64,000 nucleotides of DNA from Plantago ovata. Taxonomy: Eukaryota; Streptophyta; Magnoliopsida; Lamiales; Plantaginaceae. The notes under the pieces are model-generated. The model saw only the letters and a program-made list of their open reading frames with translations, made no database searches and had not been told where the DNA came from. The stretch is from NCBI GenBank assembly GCA_028274465.1, contig CM051457.1:29547313-29611312 (forward strand), read 5' to 3'. Positions 23,487-36,800 of this stretch are shown in pieces. Each line of letters starts with the position of its first letter. The first letter of the stretch is position 1. The position numbers were made by a program, and so were the translations under genes.

Positions 23487-24330
23487 GAAATATTACTTTT
23501 GGACCCCCACTAGATGACCTCTTTCATCTGAAGGACCATCTTGCTTTTTATTACATCTAAGTCCATTTTCCCATTTTCGGCGTTGACCATCAGATTTCCA
23601 TATTTTCTCACTCCTCCATCCAAACATACCCTTACATTTTTATTTTTATTTATTTATTTTTCCTTCTCCCGGCCTCTTCTTCATCTTCAAGTCCAGTACC
23701 GAAATCTGATGGACTTGAAGAAGAAGAAGAAGAAGACTGGGAGCAGAAGTTCCTATCTAGGAGCCGCTGCACAAGCTCCGATGGGAGCTTGCAAGATTCC
23801 GATCAGGTGCACAACTCCGGTCACAAGAGATAATTTCGGTTACCGGGGTTGTGGAGAAGAAAGAGATTTAAAGAAAAAAAATGAATTTTAAAAAATGAAA
23901 TTGATTTTTGTTAAAAAATAATTTTGTGTTATATCATAAATACAAATTTTATTGAGGTTGTTTTATGATATGGCAATAGCAACTTGGGAGGACTAAACAA
24001 GAAGGTAGGTCTTTTTTTTTAGCTGAATTTAAAGTTTGCATAAATTATGTGGCGTAATTTTGAATAATTTAGTGTCAGTTTTGTAAAATAGAAGATATTA
24101 TGTTCCATTGTGTAATAAACAGCAAATGAAGTTGTTTAGGTGAGAGACTAATCAGATTTTCCGGTAGGGGTAAAATTGTCTTTTTCATGTTTTAGTTCGC
24201 TAGAAGTCAAATTCGTGGGCTTAGATATAATTAAAGTGTATCTGATTGTCTCTTAGATGTAATTGATGAACTTATTGTCCCTTAGATGTAATAAGTGAAT
24301 CTAAGAGGGATCCGTATGTAATTTGTCAAT
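23487..24330. mobile_element. Candidate TIR element with TTACATCTAAG subterminal repeats
   Basis: The left end ATTACTTTTGGACCCCC and the right end read inward (ATTACATACGGATCCCTC) are imperfect inverted repeats. Several TTACATCTAAG-type motifs lie near both ends. The right part resembles 26,060-26,250 (both have a GGGGTAAAATTG / GGGCAAAATGG block and repeated ATGTAAT). The ORF at 23,541-23,891 crosses a GAAGAAGAAG run and has no recognised motif. The transposon class is uncertain. Confidence 0.45.
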
Positions 24331-24570
24331 TATTTTATTACATGTTATCTTGCCATCAAATAATTGATTTAAAGAAAATTAGAGTAGTACGACTTTATTC
24401 TCTTCGTCGGAAATTGATTATTTTAAGTTCATTTCATTTCAATTCAATTCAGACAAGTTCCGATGCAATAAGTTCAGTTCAGATTCGCCTAACAATATTT
24501 TATATATATTCACATTCAGTTGTTTCTACCGTGTAATATGTCAATTGTTCTTTATTTGGAAAATCAAATA

Positions 24571-26438
24571 ACCCTCTGTCCCAAAATAGTTGCACCATTT
24601 CATTTAGACATAATATCATGCAGTACCCTTGCTATTGCACCTCTTTGCATATGAAGACTCCTTATTCCCAGAATTACATCTAACGTCCCCACAACCCAGA
24701 TGTTTTTTGACCGGCCAAAAACCCAATATTCCGTTTCACTCAACCAAACACGCATTTACCTTCTTATGGGTTTGGATGTAATTAAAATGCAAAATGCATG
24801 AGTTTCAAATAATATACATATATGTATATTACAATAAAATCAAAAATATAAAAATACAAATCCGTTAAAAATATGTTTATATTTTTTTATATATTACATT
24901 ACTAAAATTCCCAAACACCAACTATGTTTTAGACCATCTCCATCCCATTTGTAAAAAAGCTTTGCAAAATATTTGGTCAGCAAACGAGAGACTCCATCCC
25001 GGTTTACAAAAGTAAGATAGTCTTACGCGTTTGCTTCGAGCAAACACGTAAGCTATATTTCACTATTGATAAATAGTGAAATATTTTTAACTGCCTTAAA
25101 AAGTCTTCTTTTAAACTGCCATATATTTATATTTCTTATCTTTTAATTTATTTTTATTTTATTTTTTATTATTTATTTTTCATATATTTCACTATTGATA
25201 AATTATATTGAAATACCAATTGTAAAATTTAAAATATTTTAAATAAATAGAAAATAACATTCAAATAATATAAAGTATGAAGTTTTATATTATTTTAATT
25301 AATTAACAACATTTAGATAATATGAAGTATTATGTTAGAAAATAAAAAGAATAGAGTAGTTTAAAAAGAAATGAGGAAATAAAAGGAAAATTTGGGTAAG
25401 ATAGAGTATGAGGGTTGAAGATAAAGAGTATGATAGAGTTTTATATGAGTAGAATGTTGACGTGGCGTAAGATAGAGTTTGAAGTTTGAAGATGGTCTTA
25501 CATATGCACGTCCAATTAAATTTTTTAATAGTCAAATCATATTATTTAATTTAATTGCCCAACACAATTATACCAAAATAACCAAACTTACAATCAGATT
25601 AGTAGTTATTACATAAAGAAAAATATGCATATATCCCAAGTGGTTGGTATGTGCATGGTGGCTTTATTTCAAAACTTTTAGTCTAAGTTAGTAATATAAA
25701 GAAAATTAAATAATAAGAAAAAAAAAAGAGTAGGAAACATACGTATTCTCTCACTCATTGTTGAACGGGTGTTTCATAATTAAGTGGAGCTTCTTTATTG
25801 GAGAGAGTGTGTAGTAGTTATATAGATGATTTTCAATTAACTTAATAGTTGTGACATAGTTTTTTAATTTTTTCCATGTAAATTTTAGTTGATATACATA
25901 CCAATTTAAATTTTAAAATATTATTCAACCTGAAAATTGGTTCAAACACTATTCCTACGGCTAGTTGTTTTTTAATATTTTTGTTAATTGCTTTTTCATT
26001 TGAGCACCACAAATTCAAATTTTATTACATATAGACCAATACTGTTAAGCTGTTTGGCCGGCAGAAAAAACATAAATTTCGACGAGGGCAAAATGGTACT
26101 TTTCACGATTTAGAGCGTGAAAAGTCAAAGTCGTGGGGTTATATGTAATTAAAGTTGAACAAAAAGGTATTCAATGCAAACTCGGGAATAACGAGGGGGT
26201 CGATGTAATATCGGTGAACAAAAGGTGGTTGTATGTAATGGACCTTCATTTATTTGTCATATTTGGACATGTTAATATTAATTTTATATTTCATCAACAC
26301 ATTTGAGTGTCCACAAATCCCCAATAAAGTAAAAACAAACATCCACTATTAATATAAATCAATATTTAACTCTTCTCCTTATTCTCTGTGTCAAAAAATC
26401 AAATGGTACAACTGTTCTGGAACGTATGGATCGAGTAA
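24571..26438. mobile_element. Nested element cluster: a Stowaway-like MITE split by a second element
   Basis: The outer ends look like one MITE: CCCTCTGTCCCAAAATAGTT at 24,571 and, read inward from 26,438, a TACTCGATCC start followed by GTTCCAGAACAGTTGTACCA. Between them, about 24,640-26,255 resembles the family at 23,487 (ATTACATCTAACGTCCCC at its left, repeated ATGTAAT at its right). Inside that sits a third element at 24,932-25,497. The nesting is inferred from end similarity by eye. Confidence 0.4.
24932..25497. mobile_element. PIF/Harbinger-like non-autonomous element, 566 bp
   Basis: Inverted ends GACCATCTCCA and, read inward, GACCATCTTCAAACTTC, with TTA on both sides (24,929-24,931 and 25,498-25,500). 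The interior is AT-rich with a GTTGACGTGGC block near the right end. No transposase is present. Confidence 0.6.
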
Positions 26439-27489
26439 CTCCAGTTGAATTCAAGGAAATGAATATAGTGTTCACGTACGGTTCAATTGCTTCAAATTAA
26501 GTTAACCATTTGTTTTTCTTGGGGAAAGTACATCATATATTCTTTCATACGCTAAATTACGGTTCGAATCATTTTCTAATTTCTTAGGGCAACATGGAAT
26601 TGTCTGTGTGCATGTCAGTGACTTTGTTAGGAAATTCATCCTAAATTAAACGTGACTAAGATGCATTGAAAACAGCACCCGCTAGAAAACTAGCAAGCTG
26701 CCATGTTTAATTTATTACGAGGAGAACTGAACTGGTTAATTGTCTTTCCAGATTTATTTATACTAAATCGTTAATTTGCACATTTATTTATAGTACATCG
26801 TTAATTTGTGACATCTTGTGGTCGCTTAAAATGAGATATGACCACAAACGGAAAAGTATTTGGAGTTTGGACAACACCAAATTAACTGGGACTGGTCATT
26901 TTCCTTACATCCGTTGCTCGCTCTCCATCGGCACCGGCATAGTACATATATTCACATGGGCCGGCCACAGTTGATGAGTGTCGTGTCCACTACTCCACTT
27001 CTGTACAAATAGTCTTGTAATTTACGGCTAATTGGAGATTTTTAATAATGATCAAATCAAATACCAGTGAAATCAGGGATGGAACACGGAGGCAAGGCAT
27101 GATGGGGCATACCATCCGCACCCCCTTAATATTTGGAAAAAAAGAAGAAAAGTATACGGTTGTTTAAGATTCTGCTCCCTAGCTCTCCTCCCAATTACTT
27201 TCTAAATTTCGCAAGTATAATTTTGCACTCGAAAATTCAAATCCTGAATGACGCTAAATAATTTCATATACATGTATGTATATACACATAGGACTCATGA
27301 GTGCCATTATCTTTTGCTTTCAGTTACCCAGCCAGAAACATATATACACATGATTAATTATGGAGCTTCCGGGCCAGGGAAGCTTAAACCTATATATATA
27401 TATATATATATAATCTCAGAAAAAGGATCATTTGATCCATGCTATACCAAACACATAACCAGAAAAAGGATCATTTGATCCATGCCATA
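26439..27489. other. Intergenic, no gene seen
   Basis: AT-rich; an 11-unit TA run lies at about 27,391-27,412, and two copies of AGAAAAAGGATCATTTGATC lie near 27,418 and 27,460. No protein is supported. Confidence 0.45.
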
Positions 27490-27690
27490 CCAGACACACT
27501 GGGGCGGAACCCGGAGGGACCGGCGGGGCCTCCGCTCCCCCAAAAAAATTTTTTTAGAAGGAATATACGATTTTTCAAAAATTTTAAAGGAATTTTTTTA
27601 CGATTTTTCAACTTTTCGCCCCCCCGAACTTTCAAAAAATGATGTTCGCCCCCCCTAACAATAATTTCTGGTTCCGCCCGTGCAAACACA
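27490..27690. mobile_element. Short TIR element with GGGGCGGAACC ends
   Basis: The left end TGGGGCGGAACCCGG and right end read inward (CACGGGCGGAACCAG) form inverted repeats. Subterminal CGCCCCCC runs are typical of small hAT-like plant elements. The flanks AGACACAC and AAACACAT could be a degraded 8-bp duplication. Confidence 0.4.
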
Positions 27691-30600
27691 TAAGCATTTT
27701 TTTTTCGAACCGGCAAAGCGAGGATCAATAATGGTTCCCTATTTACCCCGTGGTGACTTGAACCAAACACATAAGCATTCTTCCATTATCCAACACCATC
27801 TTCAAATCCAAGAAGTAGTAATGATTATTGAAGAACAATTCTTACTATGTTTTCAGCTAATAGCTAGCTATATGTTCACATCCGAAATGAGAGAAGATGG
27901 GAAACAAAGAATAAAAGAAAACGCAGACTATGATCAGACACAACAAAATGAGGAGTATTTCTTTTCAGATAATACTCATTCAAGGTTAGTTCAGCAGCAG
28001 TCAATTTGATTTATCAAATGAAGTGGCTATGCTACAATAAAAGGTCCTTGAAGTTCATTAGTTCAAGCAATGACAAAAAATAACCTCGAGCCTGTTAACA
28101 ATCCCAAGTTCCTTACCCAGCATTATGACAGCTTTGAAGTTTGAAGATGTACGCATACTTTTCTGGAGGGGTTGCAACCACGTATATGATACGAAGAAAA
28201 AGGAGAGAAAAAGAGAGCAGGAGAAAGCAATGGCTTTGAGAAAGGAGTAGAAGGACCAGTCTCACTCTTTTGCTTTCTTCCACCAGGGGCATAGTAGAGA
28301 AGCATGAATGGACCATACAGATTGGCATATGCGTCATCAACCCTCAAGAGAGGGAACATAGAAAGCGGAGCATGACATATCAAGTTATCAACCATGGAAA
28401 AATAGAAGATTTTAATAAGCTAGCTGGCAGAAGCGGAAGCGGGATTTTTTTTTCGTGTATGAAAAGGATAACCACCAATTGCAGAAAATCAAGCTGTGAG
28501 GGATTATAGCATAAATTTCAATCAGGTTTGCGTGCATACTGCACAAATTACCTTTGTGGTTATTTATTTGTATTGCACCCACCATTTTTCCATTTAGAAA
28601 GTTCCGATGCAACAATAGGCTCTATACTTGGGGACGGGGGGTTTTACTGCAGATTTATTAAATGTCAAAAGATATATCATATATGAAATAAAAGTATGAG
28701 GGAGTTGCACATCACATAAGTAGGTGATCATACGAGCTGAATCATACAAGGCAGAAGATAAGTAGATACAGTTGTAGAGAGACAGAGTTCCACCAACTGG
28801 TTGGTGAACAATCACTTTCACTTGACAATGACGGACGTTGTACACCAAAACGTTGCCTCATAATCCTCATACAGACCTCTCTCAGTGGGAGCTAAGCAAA
28901 AAAGAACCTGTTCCAGGATCAATTATAAGATATAAGAACAAGATATAACAGAATTACCTGAATAATCTTGAAGGCAAATTATACTGAAATGTGTAACATA
29001 GTGTCATTTCACATGAAAATTAACCAATAGTATCAGGACTCCTGACTGTACACAATACATACTAGTAGCCTTTCTGTCAAACAAGTAGAAGAAATTATTA
29101 TCTTCAGTACTCTTAACCCTTATTAAACACGTGTCGTTTCAGTATGGAACTATTTCGTATTTTGTTCCAGAACAAAAGGAAGGCCCAAGTGACAGTCATT
29201 TCAAATTCTATCTTTACATGCCTACTTTGATCCAGTACATTTATCTATAACTAACAACCAGACAGACTGCTGACACTTGTAGCAAGTCTTTACTTCAATT
29301 CTACGTCAATCCACCAACAATATCCCTTCAACAAACGTTTTCAACATTAATACTTACACCATAATTTTCTCCACTGTATTAATTTTCAGCATGGCTAGAT
29401 ACATATATGATATATACTACTATATGAAATATCTTTTTATGTTTTATAGAACCAACTAACCGGAGAATTGTTGACATATAATGGTTAGATTGGCAAAAAA
29501 CTACACAAGGGGGCAAGATATGTTTCCAACGACATGATGTACATTATATATGCTCTAATAAATTGAACATTATTGCTCATCAAGCAAAAGTTAGTGACCA
29601 TGGATATCTATTAATTAAACTTGGAAGGAAAAAGAACACTGGTTTGTAATGCCAAAACCAAATAAACTAGAGGAAATGGAAAGGGTGAACTTCCATAAGA
29701 ACTAAGAAAACTAAAGACATTCACCTGTAATGATGTATCCATAGAATAAAGATATGGCCACCAAACTACAGCAAATTAACCATTTTACCGGTAAGAGTAG
29801 ATTACCATATGATAAATCACAAGACTCTTACTCTCCAGTTCCCAGTTAGTGAATTACCACCATTGCCGTTTGGTTTCAACTTTCAAGTAGGAAAAAGAAA
29901 AGTGCCTGAATAAACATGTAAAATGTTTTAACATGCCAAAAACTACGATTAACACTCAATTTCTTGTTTTGGCTATTTCTACTCTGAAGTAAACTCTGAA
30001 CTATCTTCTGCAACCGATTGAAAATTGTTGCAGCTTCTATTCTTATCCATTATGAATTTCAGGTGGACAAAGGTCCTCCAGCGAAACCAATCACTTCAGC
30101 CATAATGCATAGTTTGGAAGTTAAGGTTTCCCAATGTCTGATTCATATACAATGATGTAAAATCAACTTATACACGTGTAGTAAAATGCATAGACTTCAA
30201 TAAAACCAGACAAGAAGTAATTACTATGCTTATGCAATTCATCTCATTTTGAGTCAGAAAGTTGCAAGAAATCTCAATAATTACACAGTATCAAAACTTA
30301 GTCATGCACAAATAGTTTAGCCATAACAAAATGGATATGGAAATTTGAGACTGGATATATCATTAAATCTCAGAAAAAAATTACGCTGGGGTTATCAAAC
30401 TGTAGTGTATCAAAACCAGAGCAGTCGAAACTAACATCATGGACTATAAAATGCGCCACTTTATTACCAAGTCTACTAACATAAAAAAATAAATTATCAA
30501 ATATAAATTAAAAAAAAAAGATGCAAACTCTTTTATTACCCTATAAACTGATTATCATGTCATCCATGGAAGGAAGTTGACTGAACTGACAACTTGAAAG

Positions 30601-30989
30601 AAGTACATGTATATAATACAGTAGTAACTAATACTTGTACTAAAGTCTGAACCAAAGATAACAACTCTATCCTAAGTTCCTAACTCATATCCTAATCATG
30701 GCACAAACTCTTAATATTTCCGTTTGAACATAAATCTCAATCTCTTACCAAAGAGCGAAAATATATTTCTTCATTTTCCCAGAACTCACAGGTTTTTATT
30801 TCTATTTTTATTTATTTTTTAATTCAAAGAACTTATATTCATGCTAACCAGCTTGTGCAACTATGTTTGAGAGTCTTAAAGGATAAGAAAAATGTATGAA
30901 ATCACGTAGATCGACAAGTAACAAAACCTGTGAGTTCTTCATTTTATCTGAAAACAAGCAGATGGTTTTGGTGTATGAGACCACTCTAA
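27691..30989. other. No confident gene; possible minus-strand transcript region
   Basis: More than 3 kb without a recognisable protein family. Two segments look exon-like on the minus strand: 28,772-28,891 (see separate entry) and an open stretch at 28,123-28,395 that reads PLLRVDDAYANLYGPFMLLY. A further possible 5' segment is at 31,960-32,062. I cannot assemble a full frame, so this may be a non-coding RNA, a decayed gene or chance. Confidence 0.35.
28772..28891 (-). other. Exon-like segment of an unrecognised gene
   Basis: On the minus strand a pyrimidine tract ending GCTTAG (good acceptor, exon from 28,891) precedes an open frame reading REVCMRIMRQRFGVQRP and then SPTSWWNSV. Composition looks protein-like, but the family is not recognised and the frame closes soon after. 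Weak evidence. Confidence 0.2.
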
Positions 30990-31103
30990 GGCTCTGTTCT
31001 TTTCATCTGATAATTAATTATTTTAAATTCAGTTCAGATCAGTTCATATGCATTAAGTTCAGTTCAATTAGTTCAGACTTTTTCAGACGAAGAGAACAAA
31101 GCC
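30990..31103. mobile_element. Tourist-like MITE, 114 bp
   Basis: Ends GGCTCTGTTCTTTTCATCTG and, read inward, GGCTTTGTTCTCTTCGTCTG, flanked by TAA on both sides (30,987-30,989 and 31,104-31,106). The interior contains GTTCAGATCAGTTCA units. Same family as 16,724-16,886. Confidence 0.75.
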
Positions 31104-32965
31104 TAACAAGAGTAGGCTCCATCAAGTGCCAACTTGAAAACCAACGAAGAAGAGAACTGAAGCACGTCACCACCTCAGAAGGATTCAGGAACACTAGTAG
31201 ACTACAAAGCCTTCTCTCCACTACACCCTGATGCCAAATAAAAGGAATAAGCTACAACATGATCACATTAATGCAGTAACTTTAGACCTTGAACAATGTC
31301 ACAGGACACTAATTATACAACCATGAACTTTCGTAGTAATTTGATCATAGAAACAAAGCAGACACAATATTCAATAATCTCCGAAATCAACTAACTAGCT
31401 AAATGTACATGAGTTCAGTATATGCAATTTGGCAAAACTAGTACTAGAATATTTTTCTACTTAAGAGGCTAGTATAATGAAAAACAGATAAATCAAGAAA
31501 CTCTAAAATCAGCATCAATTTACTTCCCAATATGCATGGTAAAACTAAAATCTACTACTTCTTTCTCCTATATTCTCGATCTAAACAGACAAATCTCCTG
31601 TTCTAACCAACACTTTACTGTTAACAGCAAGTAATGCCATGATTCTCACTTGTGGAAAGACTCTACATGCAAACATAATAAGAAAACACAACAAAATAAG
31701 AAGCGCAGAGAATTAGCAGGCCTAAAAAGATTACCTTTTTGGCTTTGATTACCACTTGAATCTCCAAAGGTCCAAACTTTCAGATATTAATTTGACAAAT
31801 TATATTAAACAACAGAATCACAGAATTTAAAAATTAAGGCTACAAGTTACAAGTTACAACCCACAAATCATCAAGCTACACCAGAAGATGGAATAAGAGC
31901 TAAGGCGCAGTTAGAGATTGAATTGGGATGTAAAGAAGAAGCCGAGAACCGAATCAGAAAAAATAGGAAGACGGGAATGATCCGTCTGATGAATCCAGGG
32001 CCGGCGGAGAGGTGGAGGTTTTGTGTTTGAAGAAAGAGGCGAGGTTTGTGAGCATTGCGGAGGTGCTGGATTGGGCGGAGGTTTTGTGTTTGACGAAGAC
32101 GATAAGAAGAAAGAAAGATTCAGGTGTCTACTTCAAGTCATGCATGGGGCACTTTCCAAAGCTCAAATTAAAGAAGATTCCCAATTTGGTTGAGCCAATT
32201 TTGTATTTCAATTGAGAAAAATCTGATCAAAACCGTTTTTCTATACTTTCACAAAACCGTTTTTCAAGTAAATCATCTATTATCTTGGTCTGAAAAATCA
32301 TTATATACCGTTATATTCAGTTCAGTTCAGACTTACTTAGTTGTATTTTATACTATAAATAAATTCAGTTCAATTTAGATGGAAAAAAAAAACAGTTTCT
32401 AAATCAATTGGTCAAAGTTTATTTTATTAATAGATCACCCCTCGCTGACCGACCGTGTGATTTGTGAGGAGTTGGCAAAGTGGCCAAATCCACTCGGATT
32501 GGAGTGAAAGGATTACATCAAAACTCAGATCGAAAGTAGACCTAGCCAACTTTTTTTTAACCTGGATTGAGGTTCTAGTTAATAATGAAACGACCGGGTC
32601 AATTGAGTTTCAACCTACTGAGATTTCAGATTGATATTCGAACAAATCAAACTGACAAGTTTCAAGGTAGTTCGTCTGACGGCTTTCCTATCATACATTG
32701 GAAAAATTATAGGAAAAGATGGACTACAATTTTTCAAACATTTCACTATTTTCTGCTCATACAAGTACATCTTCCATTCTTCCCATCTTTTTCATTTCAC
32801 CTTAATTCCAATTCAAATAAGTTCAGATAAATTCAGTTCAATTCAGGTTTGCTTAGTTAAAATTTATACTTCAAATACGTTTAGTTCAAATTTATTAAAT
32901 TCCATTCAGTTCAGTTCAGTTCTATTAAGTTCAAAAAATTTCAGGCGAATCAAACAGAGGCCCCT
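31104..32965. other. Intergenic with decayed GTTCAGTTCA-family copies
   Basis: No supported gene on +. Degraded relatives of the Tourist-like MITE lie at about 32,285-32,390 and 32,805-32,960, the latter ending AATCAAACAGAGGCC. On the minus strand a 33-codon ORF starts at 32,062 (MLTNLASFFKHK); it may be a 5' exon or upstream ORF of a transcript running leftward, but nothing confirms it. Confidence 0.4.
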
Positions 32966-33218
32966 CCGTCCCACTCTAATTTACCCACTTTGACTTTTTT
33001 TGGTCAACAATTTTCAACTTTGATTTCCGATTATTCTTAAACTATGATAATAAAATATTTGACGAAATCATATCATGAAAATATAGAACCTAAATTTTCA
33101 TAATATAAATATTAAATATTTTATCATTATAGTTTAAAAGTAATTGGGAATTACAATTAAAAACTGTTGACTAAAACAAATCAAACTGGGTAATTTTCCA
33201 CCTAGACATAGGGAGTAT
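32966..33218. mobile_element. Stowaway-like MITE, about 250 bp
   Basis: The left end CCGTCCCACTCTAATTTACC and the right end read inward (TATACTCCCTATGTCTAGG, then AAAATTACCCAGTTTGA) are long imperfect inverted repeats; nearly the whole element could fold into one hairpin. It abuts the end of a decayed Tourist-like MITE on its left. Confidence 0.6.
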
Positions 33219-33715
33219 AAGTTTTTAAATGAAAATGAAGTAGAGGAAAAATCTTCCAAAATGTACAATAAGTTTCATACTTCGCCATTCAAATTTGTCC
33301 TAGTATTAGTTCGCCAGGCTAGAGTTGGCCCGAAGTATAATAATTAGATATTTTATAAACTTACAAGACAAAATGTAGGAGTAACAAACTTATTGTATAA
33401 AATAGGCCAAGTATAAAGTTTAGGGTAAATTTTGGAGGATTTTTCCATGAATTAGACATATATTTTCGTAAATAAAAAATATAAAAAAGTAGGGAAATAA
33501 ATAAATCAATTATATAAAGATATACCATGCCGAACACAAGGACAATTGAGAGGCCGAGTAAATTCCAGAAGTAATTCCTGTTTTTGTCTTGCCAAACAAG
33601 TCACAATTATCACAAACACCGTAAGTTCTCACCATGACGTGTCCGAATCGAATTGGTTCCCAAAACAGCCGTCAGTGAACGAGCTGTTACCTAATCATTA
33701 CCAATCCCCCTTGAC

Positions 33716-33730
33716 TATATAAACCACGTG
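33716..33730 (+). promoter_or_regulatory. RAD23 core promoter: TATA box and adjacent G-box
   Basis: TATATAAA (33,716-33,723) is followed by the palindromic G-box CACGTG (33,725-33,730), about 170 bases before the RAD23 start codon. A (CT) repeat in the presumed 5' leader (about 33,793-33,809) is a common plant leader feature. G-boxes bind bZIP/bHLH factors; the placement just downstream of the TATA box is unusual. Confidence 0.55.
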
Positions 33731-33898
33731 ACAGACTTTTTTAGTTTCCGTTTTCACTAGCGTTTTATGCTTTTCGTGTAAATATCCCCTTCCTCTCTCT
33801 CTCTCTCTACAACTTACTCACACATCTACAGCGGCGACCAGTGATCGGAGACGCCGTTTTCCGGTTAGGCTTACTGTCGCAGATAGCCGAATTCGAAG

Positions 33899-36800
33899 AT
33901 GAAGGTTAACGTGAAGACTTTGAAGGGCAGCCACTTCGAGATCGAAGTGAAACCCGAAGACACCGTATGAACCTAACTCCTAAACCCTAGCTCGTTATTT
34001 TGTTTATGCTTTAATTGATTTGATTAGGGTTGTTTCTGGCTTTTTTTTTTTTTTTTTTCTTTTTGTGTGTATGATTGAAGAGGAATTGACTCTTAATTTT
34101 AATTGCTGGATTTTTTAAAATTTTTTCCGTTACATATATTATGAATTGTCATCAATTTTACCCCGAATCATCTGTTTGTATATTCTGTGGCGAATATAAT
34201 ACTTGAACATTCGTGTTTAATTTGTTTTCGGTGGAGTCTAGCTGGGGCCGTTAACTGAGCTTTTATTGTGCTCACTAGAGTACTTCATGCATTATGTCTA
34301 TGAATTTTGGATGTGTTTACTTATATGGGTGGGTAATATCCTTTTCAATTGGATGAATCTACATTCAGGCTTAAAGATAGCACTCTAGTCTCATGGGAGA
34401 AACTGCTAATTGTAAGAAGTTCCAACTTATGTTTATAGAAGAAATTTTATCTAATAGAAAAAAGCTAGCTTGTAGAAAGGAATATGGATTACCCGATCAA
34501 AAGCTTGTAGATAGGTTATGATTTAATTTATTTGTATTAATACATAATAATGTCTTTCTCCTTGCCAAGAATTGTTCAATTGGTCTGTTTTTTGTTGATT
34601 TGAGTGATAAGTGGACTGAATGAATTTGAGAGTTGTATTGCTATTTCTTATGATTTTTGTCTAGTTTAACGTGAATTTATGTGTCTTTGTCTTCTTAGAC
34701 TATACATATGATGTTGACTTGATCCATAAGCATAGTTTCAAGATTGTGTACCTTAGCTTGTTTTGGTTTTCCAATTAATGTAATTAATAATATATTTTAG
34801 CTAATTTATGCTCCAATTTCCATACTAAGCAATTCACCTGGATAATTGAGTGTCTTTGAAATTGTATAAGTAACTGTACTATTACTACATCAAATCAGGA
34901 AATGACTCATTAGTTATTAGGGGCCAATATGTGAAAAAAATGAGCATTTATTATACAAGAAAAGTAATGAGACGGGCTCATAATTTTGACCAATAAAAGA
35001 TAAAGATCATCTTTTTCGGGGTTGAGGGAGTAATATGTACTTCAATGATCATGAGTGTTATGGCTGTTAATTGGTATTTCAGTCATACTCTGCACCATTA
35101 CTTGGATAAGGGGGAGGCAGTCAATACAATTTTTACCTTGCTGCAGCTGTTTTATCCATATTTGAATGCTTTTTGCAGCCACCAGTATATTCTGTCATTT
35201 AAATGACCTTTTTCTCTTTCCATCACTGTAAATTAGGTGGCAGATGTGAAGAAGAATATCGAAACAGTTCAGGGTGCTGCTGTCTACCCAGCTTCTCAGC
35301 AGATGCTTATTCACCAAGGGAAAGTTTTGAAGGATGAGACCACTCTGGAGGAGAACAATGTCGCTGAAAAAAGTTTTATAGTGATTATGTTGTCCAAGGT
35401 ATTTTGTTGAAATTGATTTTATTCAATATTTATTAGTAGCATCAGTAAGATTGTAGTTGTATGTGTGTGCTAGAATTTAAAGAAGAATGCGGCAACCACT
35501 TCGTTGAAGATCATTTCATTTAGATATTTCAGATTGATATATGCTGCTTGAGCTGAAGTGATAGTTGCTTCATTCTTCCATTTACTTTTCTTAAGCGTCA
35601 ATTGTACATAGTTGCAGTTGACACCTACCTCTGACAAATTTTAATGTATATCTTTCTGTGTCTGCATGAAATTTACTAGAGCAAAGCGTCTTCAAGTGGG
35701 GCTACAGCATCTGCTGCACCACCTAGTGCGGTAAGCTCTTCGACTCTGTTTTCCTTTTAGTTTTGAGTTATCATCTCATGTTGGTGTGGTGATTACTAAT
35801 ATAGCACAAATGTTACTCTTTTTGGTAAGAAATGACATTATATATCACCATGTTAATTTTTTTATTGCTTGACGCCCTCTTCTAATCGGGTGGGAGGTTA
35901 CTTACTGTTGTCAAGTTCGCTGTCGTTCCCTGGAAGATTCACATTTTGGTTCTTCTGATATATAAACATAAATTAGACTTTTTTCTTCTAAATTCATCTG
36001 TATCTGCAATTGTGCATCATGATGAGTTCTGTGTTGTGTAGGATGTGCATTTTATTCGGGACTCCTTCCCATTTTATTTTCAACTTGTAATAATATTTTT
36101 CACTTACATTTAGTTCTGGCAAGATAAGGGGTTTGTTAACCTTTTTAGCACATGGCTACTCAAAAGAATTATGCTTTATTCTGGGCTGTTGGTAGCATTA
36201 AGCATATTTCTCAATGCTGCATATGTCTTATAGATATTGTCATTCCTCTGTTGGTATATATTTCCAACTGCTCAAACTTCTCCCACGTGAGGACTAATTC
36301 ATGCATGATAATTATAAACACAAACTTGCAGAGTCCTGGTTTTTTTAGCCTGGAATCCAACAGATTATTGATGTTACCCTGTCAATCTAATAATATGGTC
36401 ATTTTTTGTTGACATATATGTTAACCTCGTCTCAGACACCATCTCCAGCGCCTGCGCCGGCACAGCCTGTAGCTGCAACTCCAGCCCCTGCTCCTGCACC
36501 AGCTATTGCACCGTGAGTTCATCTCGTTGGTTTAGTTTTCAGCAATGATAGTATGAGTGTGTTTCTGTTTTTGTTTTCTCATCTTTAATTTCACCCATTA
36601 TATGTGCAGTGCACCAGTAGTATCTGAGTCTGCTCCAGCTCCTTCCCCTGCCCCGTGAGTAGACCTGTTCATCACTTTTTGCTTTACGGGATTAGGTTAC
36701 CTTTTGACGCCAAGTCTCATTGCATTTTTTTGTATTATAAAATAGTTCTGCCGATGTGTACGGTCAAGCTGCGTCCAATCTCGTTGCTGGAACTACTTTG

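Noticed and set aside
23541..23891. 116-codon ORF with a Lys run
   Set aside because: It lies inside a candidate TIR element and spans a GAAGAAG run; no recognisable domain.
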